NCBI GenBank assembly: GCA_949752795.1
Contig: OX457065.1
Span: 2,046,001-2,110,000 of the forward strand
Source: Hyperoodon ampullatus
Lineage: Eukaryota > Chordata > Mammalia > Artiodactyla > Ziphiidae
Length of the DNA stretch: 64,000 nt
Reading direction: 5' to 3'
The notes under the pieces were generated by a model. That model searched no databases. It saw nothing but the letters and a program-made list of their open reading frames with translations, and was not told the origin of the DNA. The position numbers were made by a program, and so were the translations under genes. Positions within the stretch are counted from its first letter, which is position 1. The number at the start of each line of letters is the position of its first letter. Positions 34,250 through 45,349 of the stretch are shown here, piece after piece.

Positions 34250-34600
34250 AATACAATACACAGTGGCCTTTTGAAAATCAAAATGAATGTTTAAAAGTCC
34301 CACAGAGCTTTCTGGACTTCAGTTGCCCCATCTGTAAAATGGGTAGTTTTCTTCAACTGCAAAAGGTTTGAGTAAGACAAGGGTTGTGCTATTCGCTGCA
34401 CACATTGTCTCACTAACCTGCATAATGCTATCCTTTCAAAGTATTTCTTTTTCTAACCTTTGATAGACGAGCCAGGTGGGACCCAGGGAGGTGGGTTTTC
34501 CAGGGCTGCCTGATTGGATCAGCGTGTGAGCTGTGATTCACCCCCAATCCAGGACTTTCTAATCCCAAAACCCACATTCTTTCTACTCAGCCCTTAGAGC
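34250..34600. mobile_element. MIR remnants
   Basis: Near 34304-34370 the sense motif CTTTCTGGACTTCAGTTGCC plus CATCTGTAAAATGGGTAG is MIR. From about 34430 to 34600 the weaker CAGGGCTGCCTGATTGGATC and AATCCAGGACTTTCTAATCC suggest a reverse-oriented MIR-like piece. Confidence 0.5.
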
Positions 34601-34609
34601 TGCCCCAGC

Positions 34610-35960
34610 ACCATGCATGAAACCCCAGGTCACCCTGTGTGAAGTGATTTCTGGCTTTTCAGACAAGTTTCAGCAAGTAGGGTAACCTAGTAACTAGGCT
34701 CATTTTTGTACTTAATTGGAACCAGACCGCAGTGGGCTCAAGGGTCAAGCAAACAGTCTTCTCACCAGCACCCTCCTACCCTGCCCTGTCCTCTGAGAGC
34801 GAGGGCAGCTTTGCTGCGGGCATGGGGGCCTGGCCACACGCAGGGCCACTCCTGCCCTGCCCGGCCCTCCCAGAGCCTGTGCAGCCTCACAGCCGCCCTC
34901 CGGACACTGTTTCCAGCCTCAGCTCCTTGTGACATTCAGAGACAGCAGATGGAGCCAGAGACTTGGGGAAAAGTGACACCCAGTTCAGAGTCCACGTTTC
35001 CCGGGGCCAAGGCCTCGGTGCTGGGTGTGGGGGGAGGGGCTTGGCTCCTTGCGGGGGGACATGGAGATGAGGGGCCCTCCTTGGACCCTGTCCTGGTGGT
35101 GGATTATGTCTCAGGCTACCCGTGAGGAAGAGGGGCTCCGGGGACCGGCTAGAAGGAGAAGCTCCCGGGAGTTAAGGCCTGAACCCCCCCCACAAGCCCA
35201 GTTTGGTGCCTGAAAGGCCTTACGAAGCATCCCAAGGGGTCGTCCTCGCTCCCTGTCCGTTCCTTCAGGGCCTGACTCCAGTCGGCTGGACGACCGGACA
35301 GGAACTGACTGAGCTGCGTTATCTGCACGGGGACAGTCGGCACGCCGGGCCCTGGAGCTCGCGCCGAGCCAGAGCAGCCCAGCCTCGCCACTCGCAGCTG
35401 CGGGAACGCGGCCATTGCTGGGTCTCGGGGCCTCCTCTGTCTGCAGAGTTGGGCCCTGACCCTGTTCTGTTTGGGGGGCCATGAGGACGGTTGCGGGTAT
35501 GCCCGCTGCGTGCTGGGGGGAGCATCTCTCCTCAGTCCCTAAGCCGTGGGGCCCAAACCCCGTGTGGTCCCAGTGGTGCCCTGGGCCCACCTCGGCCTCT
35601 CTTGGCAGTTGAGCAGCAGGTAAGGGTGAGCGCGCCAAGGAGTTGGAACTTGCAGCGGTTTGCAGACGTGTTTTGCGTGTGCAGATAAGCGCGACTGGAA
35701 AAGCGGAGCTCCGAGCAGTGACCTAGGCCTCTGCCGTTCAGACCGGAGCTTTGGGAGAAGGGGCTGGAAGCCAGGCTCCGGTGTGGCTCTGCCTTCGAGG
35801 CACGCGATGGCCCAGGGTCCTGCTTGCTCAGGCCGCCGGAGCCAGGCTGTCCGTCCGTCCCAGAAGGCACCCAGGCTGTGACCTCAGCCCTTCCGGGGCC
35901 AGGTTCACTCTGGCTTAGTCCAGACTGGACTGGATCCCGGGGGTGGGAGAGGCATGAATT
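34610..35960. other. No gene seen; GC-rich unique intron
   Basis: GC-rich with a CpG-denser core near 35140-35440. Nothing recognised as exon, RNA gene or repeat. Overlapping open frames on both strands (up to 175 codons) have no motif. Confidence 0.55.
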
Positions 35961-35969
35961 GGGAGAAGA

Positions 35970-36115
35970 CACATTTTTATTGAGCTCCTGCTGTGTGCCG
36001 TGTGCTGAACTAGGCTTTCCACACGCTCACCCGCAAAAGAATCTTCCTGCTTTGCAAACGAGTAACGGAAGCCAGTGCCGTTGCATGTCACAGCGCTGGT
36101 GTCAGAGCCCGTGGA
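35970..36115. mobile_element. MIR/L2-like remnant
   Basis: TTTTATTGAGCTCCTGCTGT, GTGCCGTGTGCTGAACTAGG and TTGCAAACGAGTAACGG follow the 'ttattgagcacctactatgtgcc' ancient consensus. Confidence 0.5.
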
Positions 36116-36714
36116 GCGGCTCCTCCAGCCCACGCTTTGCCCCTCGTGGCAGCGGCTGTGTTCTTTCGAGCTGGAGAGGGAGATGTTGAGGGCCTGCCGT
36201 GCGCCCGGTCGCCCCCTAGACGCGTGAACATGTTCCCTCGCTCGACCGTGGACCGTGGTCGTGGGAGGACCTGGGGCAGATGACCGCGTGCTGTTGGGTG
36301 GTCCTGACAGAGCCGTAACTGTCGTCACGATGGGGAGGGCGAGGGCCTTCGCGGGAAGATGAATGCGTTTGGTGCTGAGTTTTTCCCAAGGGTGGGGTCC
36401 ATCCAGGTGCAGGTGATCAGGAGTGGCAGGTGCAGAAAAGGCGAGATCCAGCCCAGAGACACGGCTTTGCACGGCGCAGGGTGGGCAGGCGAGTCCTTGT
36501 AGGGAAGAGCCCAGGGTGCGGGTCCTAAGGCTGCGTCGGTCAGAGGAGGGGTGGGGCGGCGTGACGGAGACACCTCGGGGCAGGACGTCAAGGGCCAAGA
36601 CCCTCCTGGCGGAGCGGGGTCAGCACACGGGGGACAGGGAGGGGGGCTGCCGTTGGCTGAGAGCTTGCTGGGTCCCCTGCAGGCGACACACGTGCCCACA
36701 GAGCTGACCCTCGC

Positions 36715-36870
36715 TGAGGCACCTTCCCCAGTTTTTCAGACGGGGAACAGGTGCAAAGAAGAACCTCAGGACCAGGATCACACAACTAGTAAGTGGCAGA
36801 CCAGGATTCAGATCTGGATTTTTAGCTGCCAAAGGCCATCGGTTCTGTCCACAGGTCCTTGTGATTTTGG
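36715..36870 (-). mobile_element. MIR fragment, antisense
   Basis: TTTTCAGACGGGGAACAGG, GGATCACACAACTAGTAAGT and GGCAGACCAGGATTCAGATC are the reverse MIR core. Confidence 0.8.
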
Positions 36871-36874
36871 ATGT

Positions 36875-39780
36875 GAAGATGGAGATCAAATATTTGAGGA
36901 TCTATGGCTGAGGCCGAGGAGCAAGGTCAGAGCCGCCTGAGGGCACCCTTCCCGCCAGCCCAGCGCGCCCCGGAGGGGGCAGAAACACGTCCCAGAGGTG
37001 CCGGCGTGTGCGCTGGGCCGTTCCCCTGTCCTGGCTCTGCTGGCCAGCTGGGCTTGGCCTGCTTGGAGGCTGGATGCCACATTCTGGGATCTTATTCAAA
37101 TGCCACCTTTTCCTGCTTGAACATCCATTGACCCATTTAAAATAGACACATTTAGGGAAGGAAACTGAAAAGCAGTACAAAGGAGCAGTTGTTTTCCAAC
37201 CACATACACCTTGTGCAGCTTAATGAAGTCGTAACGGGACCAAAGGCAGAGCTCGGTATCTGAGCTTTGCAGGAGGAGAAGCAGCCGTCACCATTATCAT
37301 CTGGATGCCCTTTGGCCACAGTGTTCTCAGACCATCTGAGGCAAAGTCGAGAACAGCCCTGTGGCGTGGTGTCCGATGAGCCTCTCGGCAAGGTTAGGGA
37401 ACAAGGACCCACCGGAGCTATGTGTGTGATTAAAGCCGGGGAGAAAGTCGCAGGATTTCCCGTGTTTTCTCTTCTTTCCCCTGGCAAGTAAGGGGCCGGG
37501 TAGAACCGGTTCCTGCCGCCCCCTGGCTCTGAAGCCCCAGGCTGAGCTGGAGGCCGTGGACAGGGATGCTGCTGCATCTAGCACGACCCCTGGGCCCCTG
37601 GCCTCCACCCTGCCCTGTGCTTTGCTCCCTGGGGGCTCAGATGGGGAGCCGGGGCCCCGAGGGCAGTGGGCCCACAGGCGTAGGAGTGCAGCGTCTTCCC
37701 GCTGAGCACACCCTTCCCTCCTGGTGTCTTTCACGGAGGTGGTGTTACTCCACTCGTTCTGCTCCTTTTCCTGAAGATGTGCCATGGGTGGTGCCCCCTC
37801 TGCCTCGCCCCGTCCGGGCAGCAGTGCCCCTGGCCTGCACTGCCCGCGGTGCGGCAGGGGCCGGGGGAGGTCTCGTGAAAGCAACCCTCTTTGTGGACAA
37901 GAGCCCACTCGGTAAAGCTTTAAAATTTTTAAAGGCGTCTGGTAAGGAAACCAACTACACAACAGTGTGAACTAACTGGAAACACACATGAACAAAGATC
38001 ACTTATAACGCAGAAGATATCCCTCTAAGAAAATTTTAAAAATTAAAAATTGGATTCAGATCAAAATCGCATAAGAGGATGGTGCTGTGTTTTAGAAAAG
38101 GATTAACTAACTATGCGATTCCTTGTAATTGCATGGTTGCTTCATTCACTGAAAATGTAGTTTTTTACAGAAATTTGGTCTCTGCAGTTTTCAAAAGCGG
38201 GCAGCACTTGGCACGTGGGGAGTACGGTGGGCTCTCCCTCTGCGGTGCCCAGGGTTCCCTCTCTGGGCGCCCCCAGCCTCGTTGCAGCCCCTCTCCTGTA
38301 GGGCGGGAGTCTGGAGGGTGGTCAGCGAGGAGTGAGCTTGGGAAAAGGCTGGGAACCGGGGCTTCTTCGGGGAGGGGGCAGTGTAGCTCAGAGCCGTGTT
38401 CCCATGACCTCAGGACACATGGCCTCAGGTCCAGCAGCCCCCTCCCCCAGCTTGGGCAGCTCTCCTCCTGTGTGACCTTGGTGGTGTCCCCTGCCGGGCC
38501 TCTCTCCCCTTGGACAGGGTTCTGAGAAGGCGCTGGTCGCAGCCCTCGGGCGCAGCTGCTCTTCTGTGTCGGGTGCTCTTTCCAGCCCCAGCCGCTGGAG
38601 ACACTCTTTGAAATCCTTCAAAATCCAGCTGGTGCATCCGTCCTGGGGGCCGGAACCCGGCGAGGTCCAAGTTAGAGCCGGTTCTCCTGCTTGGCTCTGC
38701 TTCTTGCCCAGAGGCCCCTGGCCGCTCCGTCTTGGAGTCCCAGCCCCAAGCACGGTGCCCGGGTCGCCTTCGCACTCGTGCGTGGCCGTCGGCCCCCAAG
38801 GGGAGCACGGCAGGTGCAGAGAGCTTCCACCTCGGACGGTCGGTCCTGGCGGTCAGGAGGCCTGTGTTGGGAAGATTCTGAGACGGAACTTTCAAAAGAG
38901 GGAAGGAAGCCCGCTCCCCAGCAGGTACAGGGCTAAGCATTTTCTGCCCATCTTTTCCTTCTGATTTAACCCCAGGCAGCCCTGTAGAGCGGCGCCATTC
39001 TAACGCTTTTCCCTCTGGGAGGACAGGGCCAAAGTGCGGAGGAGTGGGTCTTCCCACGGAGCCGCAGCGGGCTCGGACGGGCAGGGCCCTGGCGACGCGC
39101 CTTCTCGGGCCGGGCTCTGTTCTCTGGGGTTTGGCCCTGTCCACCTGCCAGCCTCGGACACGCGTAAAGGCGGGGGAGGGGGTCCTGCCGCCCGTGTGTC
39201 CCCAGGCTGCCCGGGACAGGGAAGCCTTTGTTTGGCTGAGCACCCACCAGGAGAATGCCGGTGTTAGGAGAGGGTTGGCCTGCGCCCTCCAAGGAAGGAC
39301 GGGGTGTCCTTGCTTGTTGAAAACTGGAATGTCGGCTAATGAGGAGCAGTTGAGAGACAGCTGGGCCACCATCCCTGGGGCAGAGCTCACTGCGGTCCCC
39401 ACTTCTCCTCGAGGTGCAGCCGTGGCTGGGCGGGAGGCTGCGGCTCCCAGCCTTCTGGTCGCAGGACGCAGGAAGAGCTCTGGGCCAAGGGGGTTTGCGG
39501 GGGGGGGGGGGTTCTCTTCCCTTTCCGTCTCTTCTCTCCTAACCATTTAGCTGTAAAGAACACTCAGAGGCAGTTTTCCTGCTCACCATGTTTGCTAGGG
39601 AATTCTAACCCCCTGTGCAAAGAGGAAGTTCCCCGGGAAGGTGGCCTGGTTTGGGGTGAGCATTAGTTTGGACAGGGGTGGCTCTTGCTTGAAATCGGGC
39701 TTGGTCAAGTCACGTGGCCTCGTGGGTCTTGTCCCCTTGTCCGTGCATGACTTCTCCGTCACGGCGTTGCTACGGGATGA
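36875..39780. other. No gene seen; GC-rich intron with CpG-dense part
   Basis: 37900-38180 is AT-rich and unassigned. 38200-39550 is GC-rich with frequent CpG (for example GCGACGCGCCTTCTCGGGCC near 39091) and carries a 373-codon minus-strand open frame without motifs. A 13-base G run sits at 39499-39511. Confidence 0.5.
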
Positions 39781-39784
39781 CCAA

Positions 39785-39960
39785 ACTGATCAGTGACCTG
39801 GTGCGTCGTAGATTCTGGGTAAAATGCTACCGCCTCCCAGCTGTGGGACTTGGGGCGGGTACTTACATCAATGGGACTCGTTTTCCTCAGCTGGAAAGTG
39901 GGGTGATGGTGGCAGCCGCCCCGCGCTGTGGGGATGCGTGGGTGCCTGTGGGGCGCCCTG
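39785..39960 (+). mobile_element. MIR SINE
   Basis: GTAGATTCTGGGTAAAATGC, CCTCCCAGCTGTGGGACTTG, GGACTCGTTTTCCTCAGCTG and GGAAAGTGGGGTGATGGTGG match the MIR core. Confidence 0.7.
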
Positions 39961-40434
39961 CACAGAGCGGGCGGTGGTCCCTGCTCCCTGCTAGTCGGTG
40001 CGTCCCTGCTATTACCTGCGCCCTGTGCCGGGGCCTGCCCGTCAGGACAGCGCTTACGCTTGCTGCCATCCTGGGGGAGGACGCTCATCCTGAATACGCT
40101 CAAGAAACGGGCCCGTGCTCGGGGTCACGGGGCCGGCAGGTCGTAGGAAGCAGAGCCGGGCCACGGGCCAAGCTCAGGCTGCTGCAGCCTCCGCTCCGTG
40201 CGTCCCGAGGGCAGAGGGGCCGCGGACCTCACTTGACAGAGGTCCTCCTTGGCCCGAGGTCCCTGCGGTGCTGCTGGCGGGAGGGCGCGGCTCCATCTCT
40301 GGAAGCCGTGCACTCACCTGGGGCTGCAGTGCCACCCCGGCTAGCCGGTGCCTCCGGCCCGAGGCCCAGGCCTCTCCTGCGCCGCCCGGGCCTCGGGATT
40401 GGAGGCCCTGACTTGGACACACGTCTCTGGAATC

Positions 40435-40760
40435 TTTTCTTCTTCTCTGTGGATGACATCTTTTTTTCTGATTATAAAAGCAGTGTATACCCAGTGGGAA
40501 AAATACAGAAAAGTATAAAGGGAAAAATGGACCATAATTCTGTCAATCACTTTTATATGAATTCCCTTTAATTCACTTAATTATATGCTATATATTTGTA
40601 TATAGTGGAGATCACTCTATTTAATTTTTACTTAATATCACGTCACTCTTTCTGATGCATTTAGCATCGCTGTTTCACAAATATGTCTCATATCTTTGAA
40701 AGTGCTTGGTTAGTTGCTCTTTTGTTGTTGCATAACGTTATTTTTACGTTAAATGTTTTC
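40435..40760. mobile_element. Old L1-type 3' fragment
   Basis: GATTATAAAAGCAGTGTATA, AAAATACAGAAAAGTATAAA and CATAATTCTGTCAATCAC follow a very common AT-rich dispersed consensus that I associate with L1 3' ends. A related piece lies at about 40980-41080. Family and orientation are not certain. Confidence 0.45.
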
Positions 40761-41082
40761 TTTCTAAAATTTTTCTAAAGTAATTTCAATTATGCGAGTG
40801 ATGCATGAAGTACACCTTTACTGCAGCGCCTCACGCATTGCCAGGAAGAGTACAGCCCTTTCTGATCACCCTCAACTCTAGTCTCTGTCACAAGGGTATT
40901 GCCGCTTGTTTGTGGATCTGTTCTTTGAAGAATGATATTTACTTATTGCTTTATTCAATTATAATAGAAATGCATACCTGTGAAAAATTAATACTGTCAC
41001 CTAAAGCTGAAAGTTAAAGCTCCCTAAAATTCTGCTCCAGAAAGAACCAGCGTTAAGAGCACGTGCACATCCTTTTTGACGT

Positions 41083-41133
41083 ACACACACACACACACAC
41101 ACGCACACACAGGCACGCATGTACACACGCACG
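41083..41133. repeat. (CA)n-rich simple repeat
   Basis: About ten pure AC units, then CGCACACACAGGCACGCATG and similar interrupted units to about 41133. Confidence 0.9.
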
Positions 41134-42329
41134 TGCTCGGGAATAAAAGCACAGTGGGTTCCCAGACGGACCTGTTTGCCATGTCAGTGTTTCCTCTTGA
41201 CGTGCAGTGGCTCTGGTCCACAGGAGGGAGGTGCCACACGACCTGCCGTCCCCCGGGCCTGACTCTTGGACTGTCCCACGTTTCTGGCCGTGGGGAGGTC
41301 GCTGCACGGCCTCTCCCTGAGCGCCTTTTTAGGGCTGTTTCCAGTTTTCCGGATGGCTGTTGACATGGCTGGTTGTCCTGTGTGCGGTGTCACGTGGTCC
41401 CGGAGGTCAGGGGGTGAGGGACGTGGGGGATGAGGAGCGAGCCCTGGGCCTGCGCGGAGCCTGGGTGCAGAGGAACGGGGCGGGGAGCGGGGCTGGGCCC
41501 GGTGCCGCCAGCCTCCGTGAACCGGCCGGCCCTCCCTCGGCGCTCGGTGCCATCATTTTCCCTGCATGACATTCGACAGCGGGGAGTTGGGTCGTTTGTT
41601 TCATCTCTTCTTAAGAAAAAGTTAAATTTATAATCCCAGCCCCGACCTTCCTTGTAACTCATGTGCTCATCCTGTTAACTGGTTTAATATATGGCACCAC
41701 TATTTCATTAAACAACATACAGGAATAATTAGTTCAGCAACGATGCCTAAGAACAAAAGCCCTTGATTTAGTTTAACTTTATAAGTTGCTCTCTTTTGAT
41801 GTGTAGGGACACATCTGGGGTCTTAAAGAAAGCAGAAAGAAAAATAGAAGACGTCTCGTCAGGCTGGGGCTTAGGGTTTTCCGAGCGCAGCAAGTAACCC
41901 TTTGGTCCCAGGCCGCACCGGCACCGCTCAAGCCCTGCACACATGGCCTGGGGTCCGCGTGCCCCCAGCCTGGTGGCCTGTGCTCTCCCTCCACCCAGGC
42001 TTCCCCACGTCTAGACCCTCCTTTCGTTCTTTCATTCACTCCACAGACCCCGCAGCCTGCTGTGTGCGGCCGCGTCTCAGGCGCTCTGGGCGCAGTGGGT
42101 GAGCCAGGCTACGGCTGGGCCCGTCTTGCCCTGGGTCTTTTCTCCCATCAGCCGTTCCTCCACCCAGGCTGCCCCAGGGGCCTTGCTGACGGCGCGGTCG
42201 GCACACCTCGCCCCCGTGGCAGCATCTCACGGCCCCTCCTGCCGGCAGGGGGAGGCTCCAGCCCTGGCCCGACCTCCGGGCCCTGCACCGCCGGCTCTGG
42301 CCTCGGCTGCAGTCCCTGGTGCTCACAGG

Positions 42330-42470
42330 CTCCTCCCCACCCTGCGTGCGTCCTCCTGGGCCTCCGGGCCTTTGCCCGTCTCCTGCCTGAGCTGCTCTCA
42401 CCTCCTCGAGGCCCCGCACAAACGTCACCTCCCGTCTGGGTTCCCGCCCCAGCCGAGTCCCTGCCAAGTG
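42330..42470 (+). mobile_element. L2 remnant
   Basis: GGGCCTTTGCCCGTCTCCTG, CCTGAGCTGCTCTCACCTCC and CACAAACGTCACCTCCCGTC resemble the L2 series 'ggcctttgcacttgctgttcc...aatgtcacctcc'. Confidence 0.5.
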
Positions 42471-43344
42471 GGAGCCGTGGCTGCTTCCTCAAGCCCGCGC
42501 CCTCCTCGCCTCCCTGTGGCAGCCCTTGCCACCTGGTGCACAGGAAGGGGCGGACTGTCCAGCGGCTGGAAGCTCTGGGGGTGGGGGTGGAGGTTGCGTC
42601 CGACGCATCCTGGTCTCCTCAGACCCGGCAGAGTGCAGGGCACGTAGGAGGGTCTGGCCTGGTGCGCCGTCCTGGCCCAGCCCCATCTGTGTGAGTCTGA
42701 GAGCCTCAGGCTCCTCGGCAGTACGGGACCGTGAGAGCCAAGGGCTGCTGGGAGGCCTCGTCTGATGCCAGTTATAATGGGTGCTCCAGCAGCGGTAGTG
42801 CTGTCCTTGCAAAGGGGTTTTGGACCAAATTCACCCAGATATTGTTCCAGCTGGTTTTTTAGAGCCTCGAGGGCAGATTAAGTGACTCTCTATCTCTGGC
42901 TTTTGGTTTCTAGGGAACCGGGTTTGTGACAGGCAGACAGGTGCCCCACATTTGCAGGCCGCCAGCAGGGTCCCTGAGCCACCTGTCACAGCACCCTTCG
43001 TCCCCGCCGTCCACTCCGTCTCCTGCTCCTCTTGCCCTGTCACCCAGGACAGCAGAAGGGTGCTCGCTTCCACCAGCAAGACCTGGCTAGAGTGTCAGGA
43101 TCTCCCCTGGCCTCCCCGCAGGCAGTTAGTAAGCCCAGCTGGACGGTTGCCAGGCTGCACCAGGATTGCCCCAAGCGGGAGTTGCTCCCACTCTGCAGGT
43201 CTGTGTCGCCCCTTGGCTGGCATCACTGCCCCGTCAAGCCATCCTGGTCCTTGCCTGTGGAGCTGCAGACCCATCCCATGTCCCACCCTGCAGGCACCTT
43301 GCCTACCCGGCTCCTGATTCTCACATGGGCCTGGGAGGGAGGCA

Positions 43345-43445
43345 GTATTTATCCCCACTTTCCAGGTGAAGACGCTGAGGCCCAGAGAGGTGAAACGACA
43401 CGCCGCAGCTCCAAGTCCTGGCCGCGGTGTGAGCCTAGGTCTGTC
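43345..43445 (-). mobile_element. MIR fragment, antisense
   Basis: TATTTATCCCCACTTTCCAG, GTGAAGACGCTGAGGCCCAG and AGAGGTGAAACGACACGCC are the reverse MIR core. Confidence 0.75.
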
Positions 43446-43749
43446 AGCTCCTGAAGCTCTTGCTCTTTTGGCTGCTTGGAAGCTCCTCAGCCATCCAAAA
43501 GAGAGGCCTCTGGGCATTGGCACACCTCTCCCACCTGGAAACATGCTTCCGTCTTCAGTGCCGTTAGTACTGCCGCCCCGAGTGCTTCCCAGGGTCCTGA
43601 CCGCCCCGCGACCCCTCACCCCATTTTCTCTTGCTCCTGACCCTCCAGGCAGAAGTACTAGGCCAGCGGGAAGGAGCAGCTCCCCCGCCTGGCTCCCTCA
43701 CCGGGGACAGCAGGCTTCAGGGGGCTCTCCTGTAATCTCTCTATCCACA

Positions 43750-43935
43750 CAGCCCTCATTTTAATTTGCAAAATTGAACCCAGATCGAGAGCAGTAAAGC
43801 CAGAGGACGGTAAATATTCATGCCTCAGTGAGCGAGGGTGGCTCCATTACCGTCGCGAGATTGGGAGAATTACCTTGAGGATTATGTATATTCATGGGCC
43901 GATTTTTATTTGCGATATAACATGACTCACGTTGG
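43750..43935. promoter_or_regulatory. Candidate conserved intronic enhancer
   Basis: An AT-rich island in GC-rich intron with no repeat recognised. It contains TTTTAATTTGCAAAATTG, GGTAAATATTCATGCC, GATTATGTATATTCATGG and a perfect AP-1 site TGACTCA in CATGACTCACG near 43921. The dense motifs resemble known mammalian non-coding elements, but conservation is not tested. Confidence 0.35.
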
Positions 43936-44504
43936 CCTGTGTGTTACCCGTTCTACCCCAAACAGACTTTGCACGAAGCTTATGCCCTTAAGCTTCTGAA
44001 AGTCATCTCGAGTGGATTTCCCTCTGCTTCTGCTTCCTAGGAGACCGGCAGGAATAATAATCACTCCAGCACCCAAGCAGGGCCTGCGCGTGCATTCTTC
44101 TTTCCGCTTTACAAGACGTGGTGTTATTCTTGTGTCCAGGATACAGATGAGGAGACTGGACCTGCAGGCCACACCCTGTTCTGCTCGCACGGCGGTCTTC
44201 CCCCCGGGCTGCAGGACCAGGTCTTGCCTGTGCCGTGTGCCCAAGCTGAGAAGGTGCTCAGAGGCGACCGCCAAGGGAGGCCTGTGGACGGCAGCATTCT
44301 CTGCGGGGCGTTCAGCTCTGCTGCCGTGGCGGCTCAGGCAGCACCCGCGGTGCTTGGCGGCCCGGATCGGGCACAGATGGATCTGACCGAGGCGTGTCTG
44401 GCTGCTGCAGCCACGGGGCTGCTGTTTCTGTTCCAGGCGGCTCAGCTCACAGGAGCCGGGCCTCAGAGCTCAGCAGGGTCAGCAAGCTGCTGCCCGCAGG
44501 CTGT

Positions 44505-44643
44505 TTTTATACATAAAGCTTTATGTCCGCAGCTGCTTTCATGCTACGACAGCAAAGTCGAATAGTTGTGACAGAGGCTGTAGGGCCTGCAGAGCCTGAA
44601 GTAGTTGCTGTCTGGCCTTTTATAGAAAAGTTTGCAACCCCTG
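44505..44643 (-). mobile_element. MER5A-like hAT DNA transposon remnant
   Basis: Reads ATAAAGCTTTATGTCCGCAG, AATAGTTGTGACAGAGGCTG, AGGGCCTGCAGAGCCTGAAG, TGTCTGGCCTTTTATAGAAA and AGTTTGCAACCCCTG, the antisense end of the Charlie-related MER5A consensus, ending in the CCCCTG of its terminal repeat. The other end is missing. Confidence 0.8.
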
Positions 44644-44804
44644 GTCCATCACCTTTGGGGAAGCTGGGCTTTCAAGCCTTTTCTCATGCCGGGCACTGGC
44701 TGGGTGCCCACACGTCTCATAATTTCATTGTCGCGGTAACCCCGATGGAGCCAGGATGCACATCTCCTTTCTGTTGATGATGAAATAGTAACAGTAAGCG
44801 TGTT

Positions 44805-45035
44805 GATCACTAATCTTTATTGAACAGTTTCTAGCTTTTTGATGCCATACAGACGTCCCCACAGGTTACCCAGCGTAATCCTCGCAGCCGCCTGGTGAGG
44901 CAGGGGCGTTTTCCGTTTGAGGGAAGAGAGGGAGGTGAAGGCCCTTGCCCAAGGTCGCAGGATAACTCGAGGGGTTTGAACCAGGACGTCTGGCTCCAGG
45001 ACCCGCCTTGTAACCGCTGCGTCACACAGAGGCAC
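44805..45035 (-). mobile_element. MIR/L2-like fragment, antisense
   Basis: AATCTTTATTGAACAGTTTC, then GTGAAGGCCCTTGCCCAAGG, TCGCAGGATAACTCGAGGGG and TTTGAACCAGGACGTCTGGC match the reverse MIR core and its tail. Confidence 0.7.
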
Positions 45036-45179
45036 GCCACCTTGCCCTCAGCCACACGTTCGTTCAGCGGTTTTTGCCACCAAGGATGTACCAGGTCCCC
45101 TCCCCTGGGGGCAGTATACAAAGACTCAGAGCTGTGTGTTCTCAGAGAGGCCTGGCCCAGAGCTCCCTGGCAGGGTCTG

Positions 45180-45345
45180 CATCCGGCCCCACCACTGCTG
45201 AGCTGCGTGACCTTGGGCCCCAGTGAGGTCCCCTGGACAGCGCGGGTCACAGTAGGACGGACCCTCAGGGGCTTTGCAAGAATTGAGCTGGCTGAGCCTA
45301 TTGGAACACTGCCCGGGGTGTACAGTAGGTGCTCCCTGCATGTCA
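45180..45345 (+). mobile_element. MIR fragment
   Basis: CCACCACTGCTGAGCTGCGT, GACCTTGGGCCCCAGTGAGG and GGTGTACAGTAGGTGCTCCC are MIR core and 3' end motifs. Confidence 0.65.
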
Positions 45346-45349
45346 GCGC

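Noticed and set aside
39499..39511. G run as a regulatory quadruplex
   Set aside because: A single 13-base G run; too little to claim a functional quadruplex, and it may be a slippage-prone or sequencing-sensitive tract.
38425..39546. 373-codon open frame on the minus strand
   Set aside because: It lies in GC- and CpG-rich intron, is rich in Arg, Pro, Gly and Ala, has no known motif, and comparable open frames overlap on the other strand. Best explained as chance in sequence poor in stop codons.
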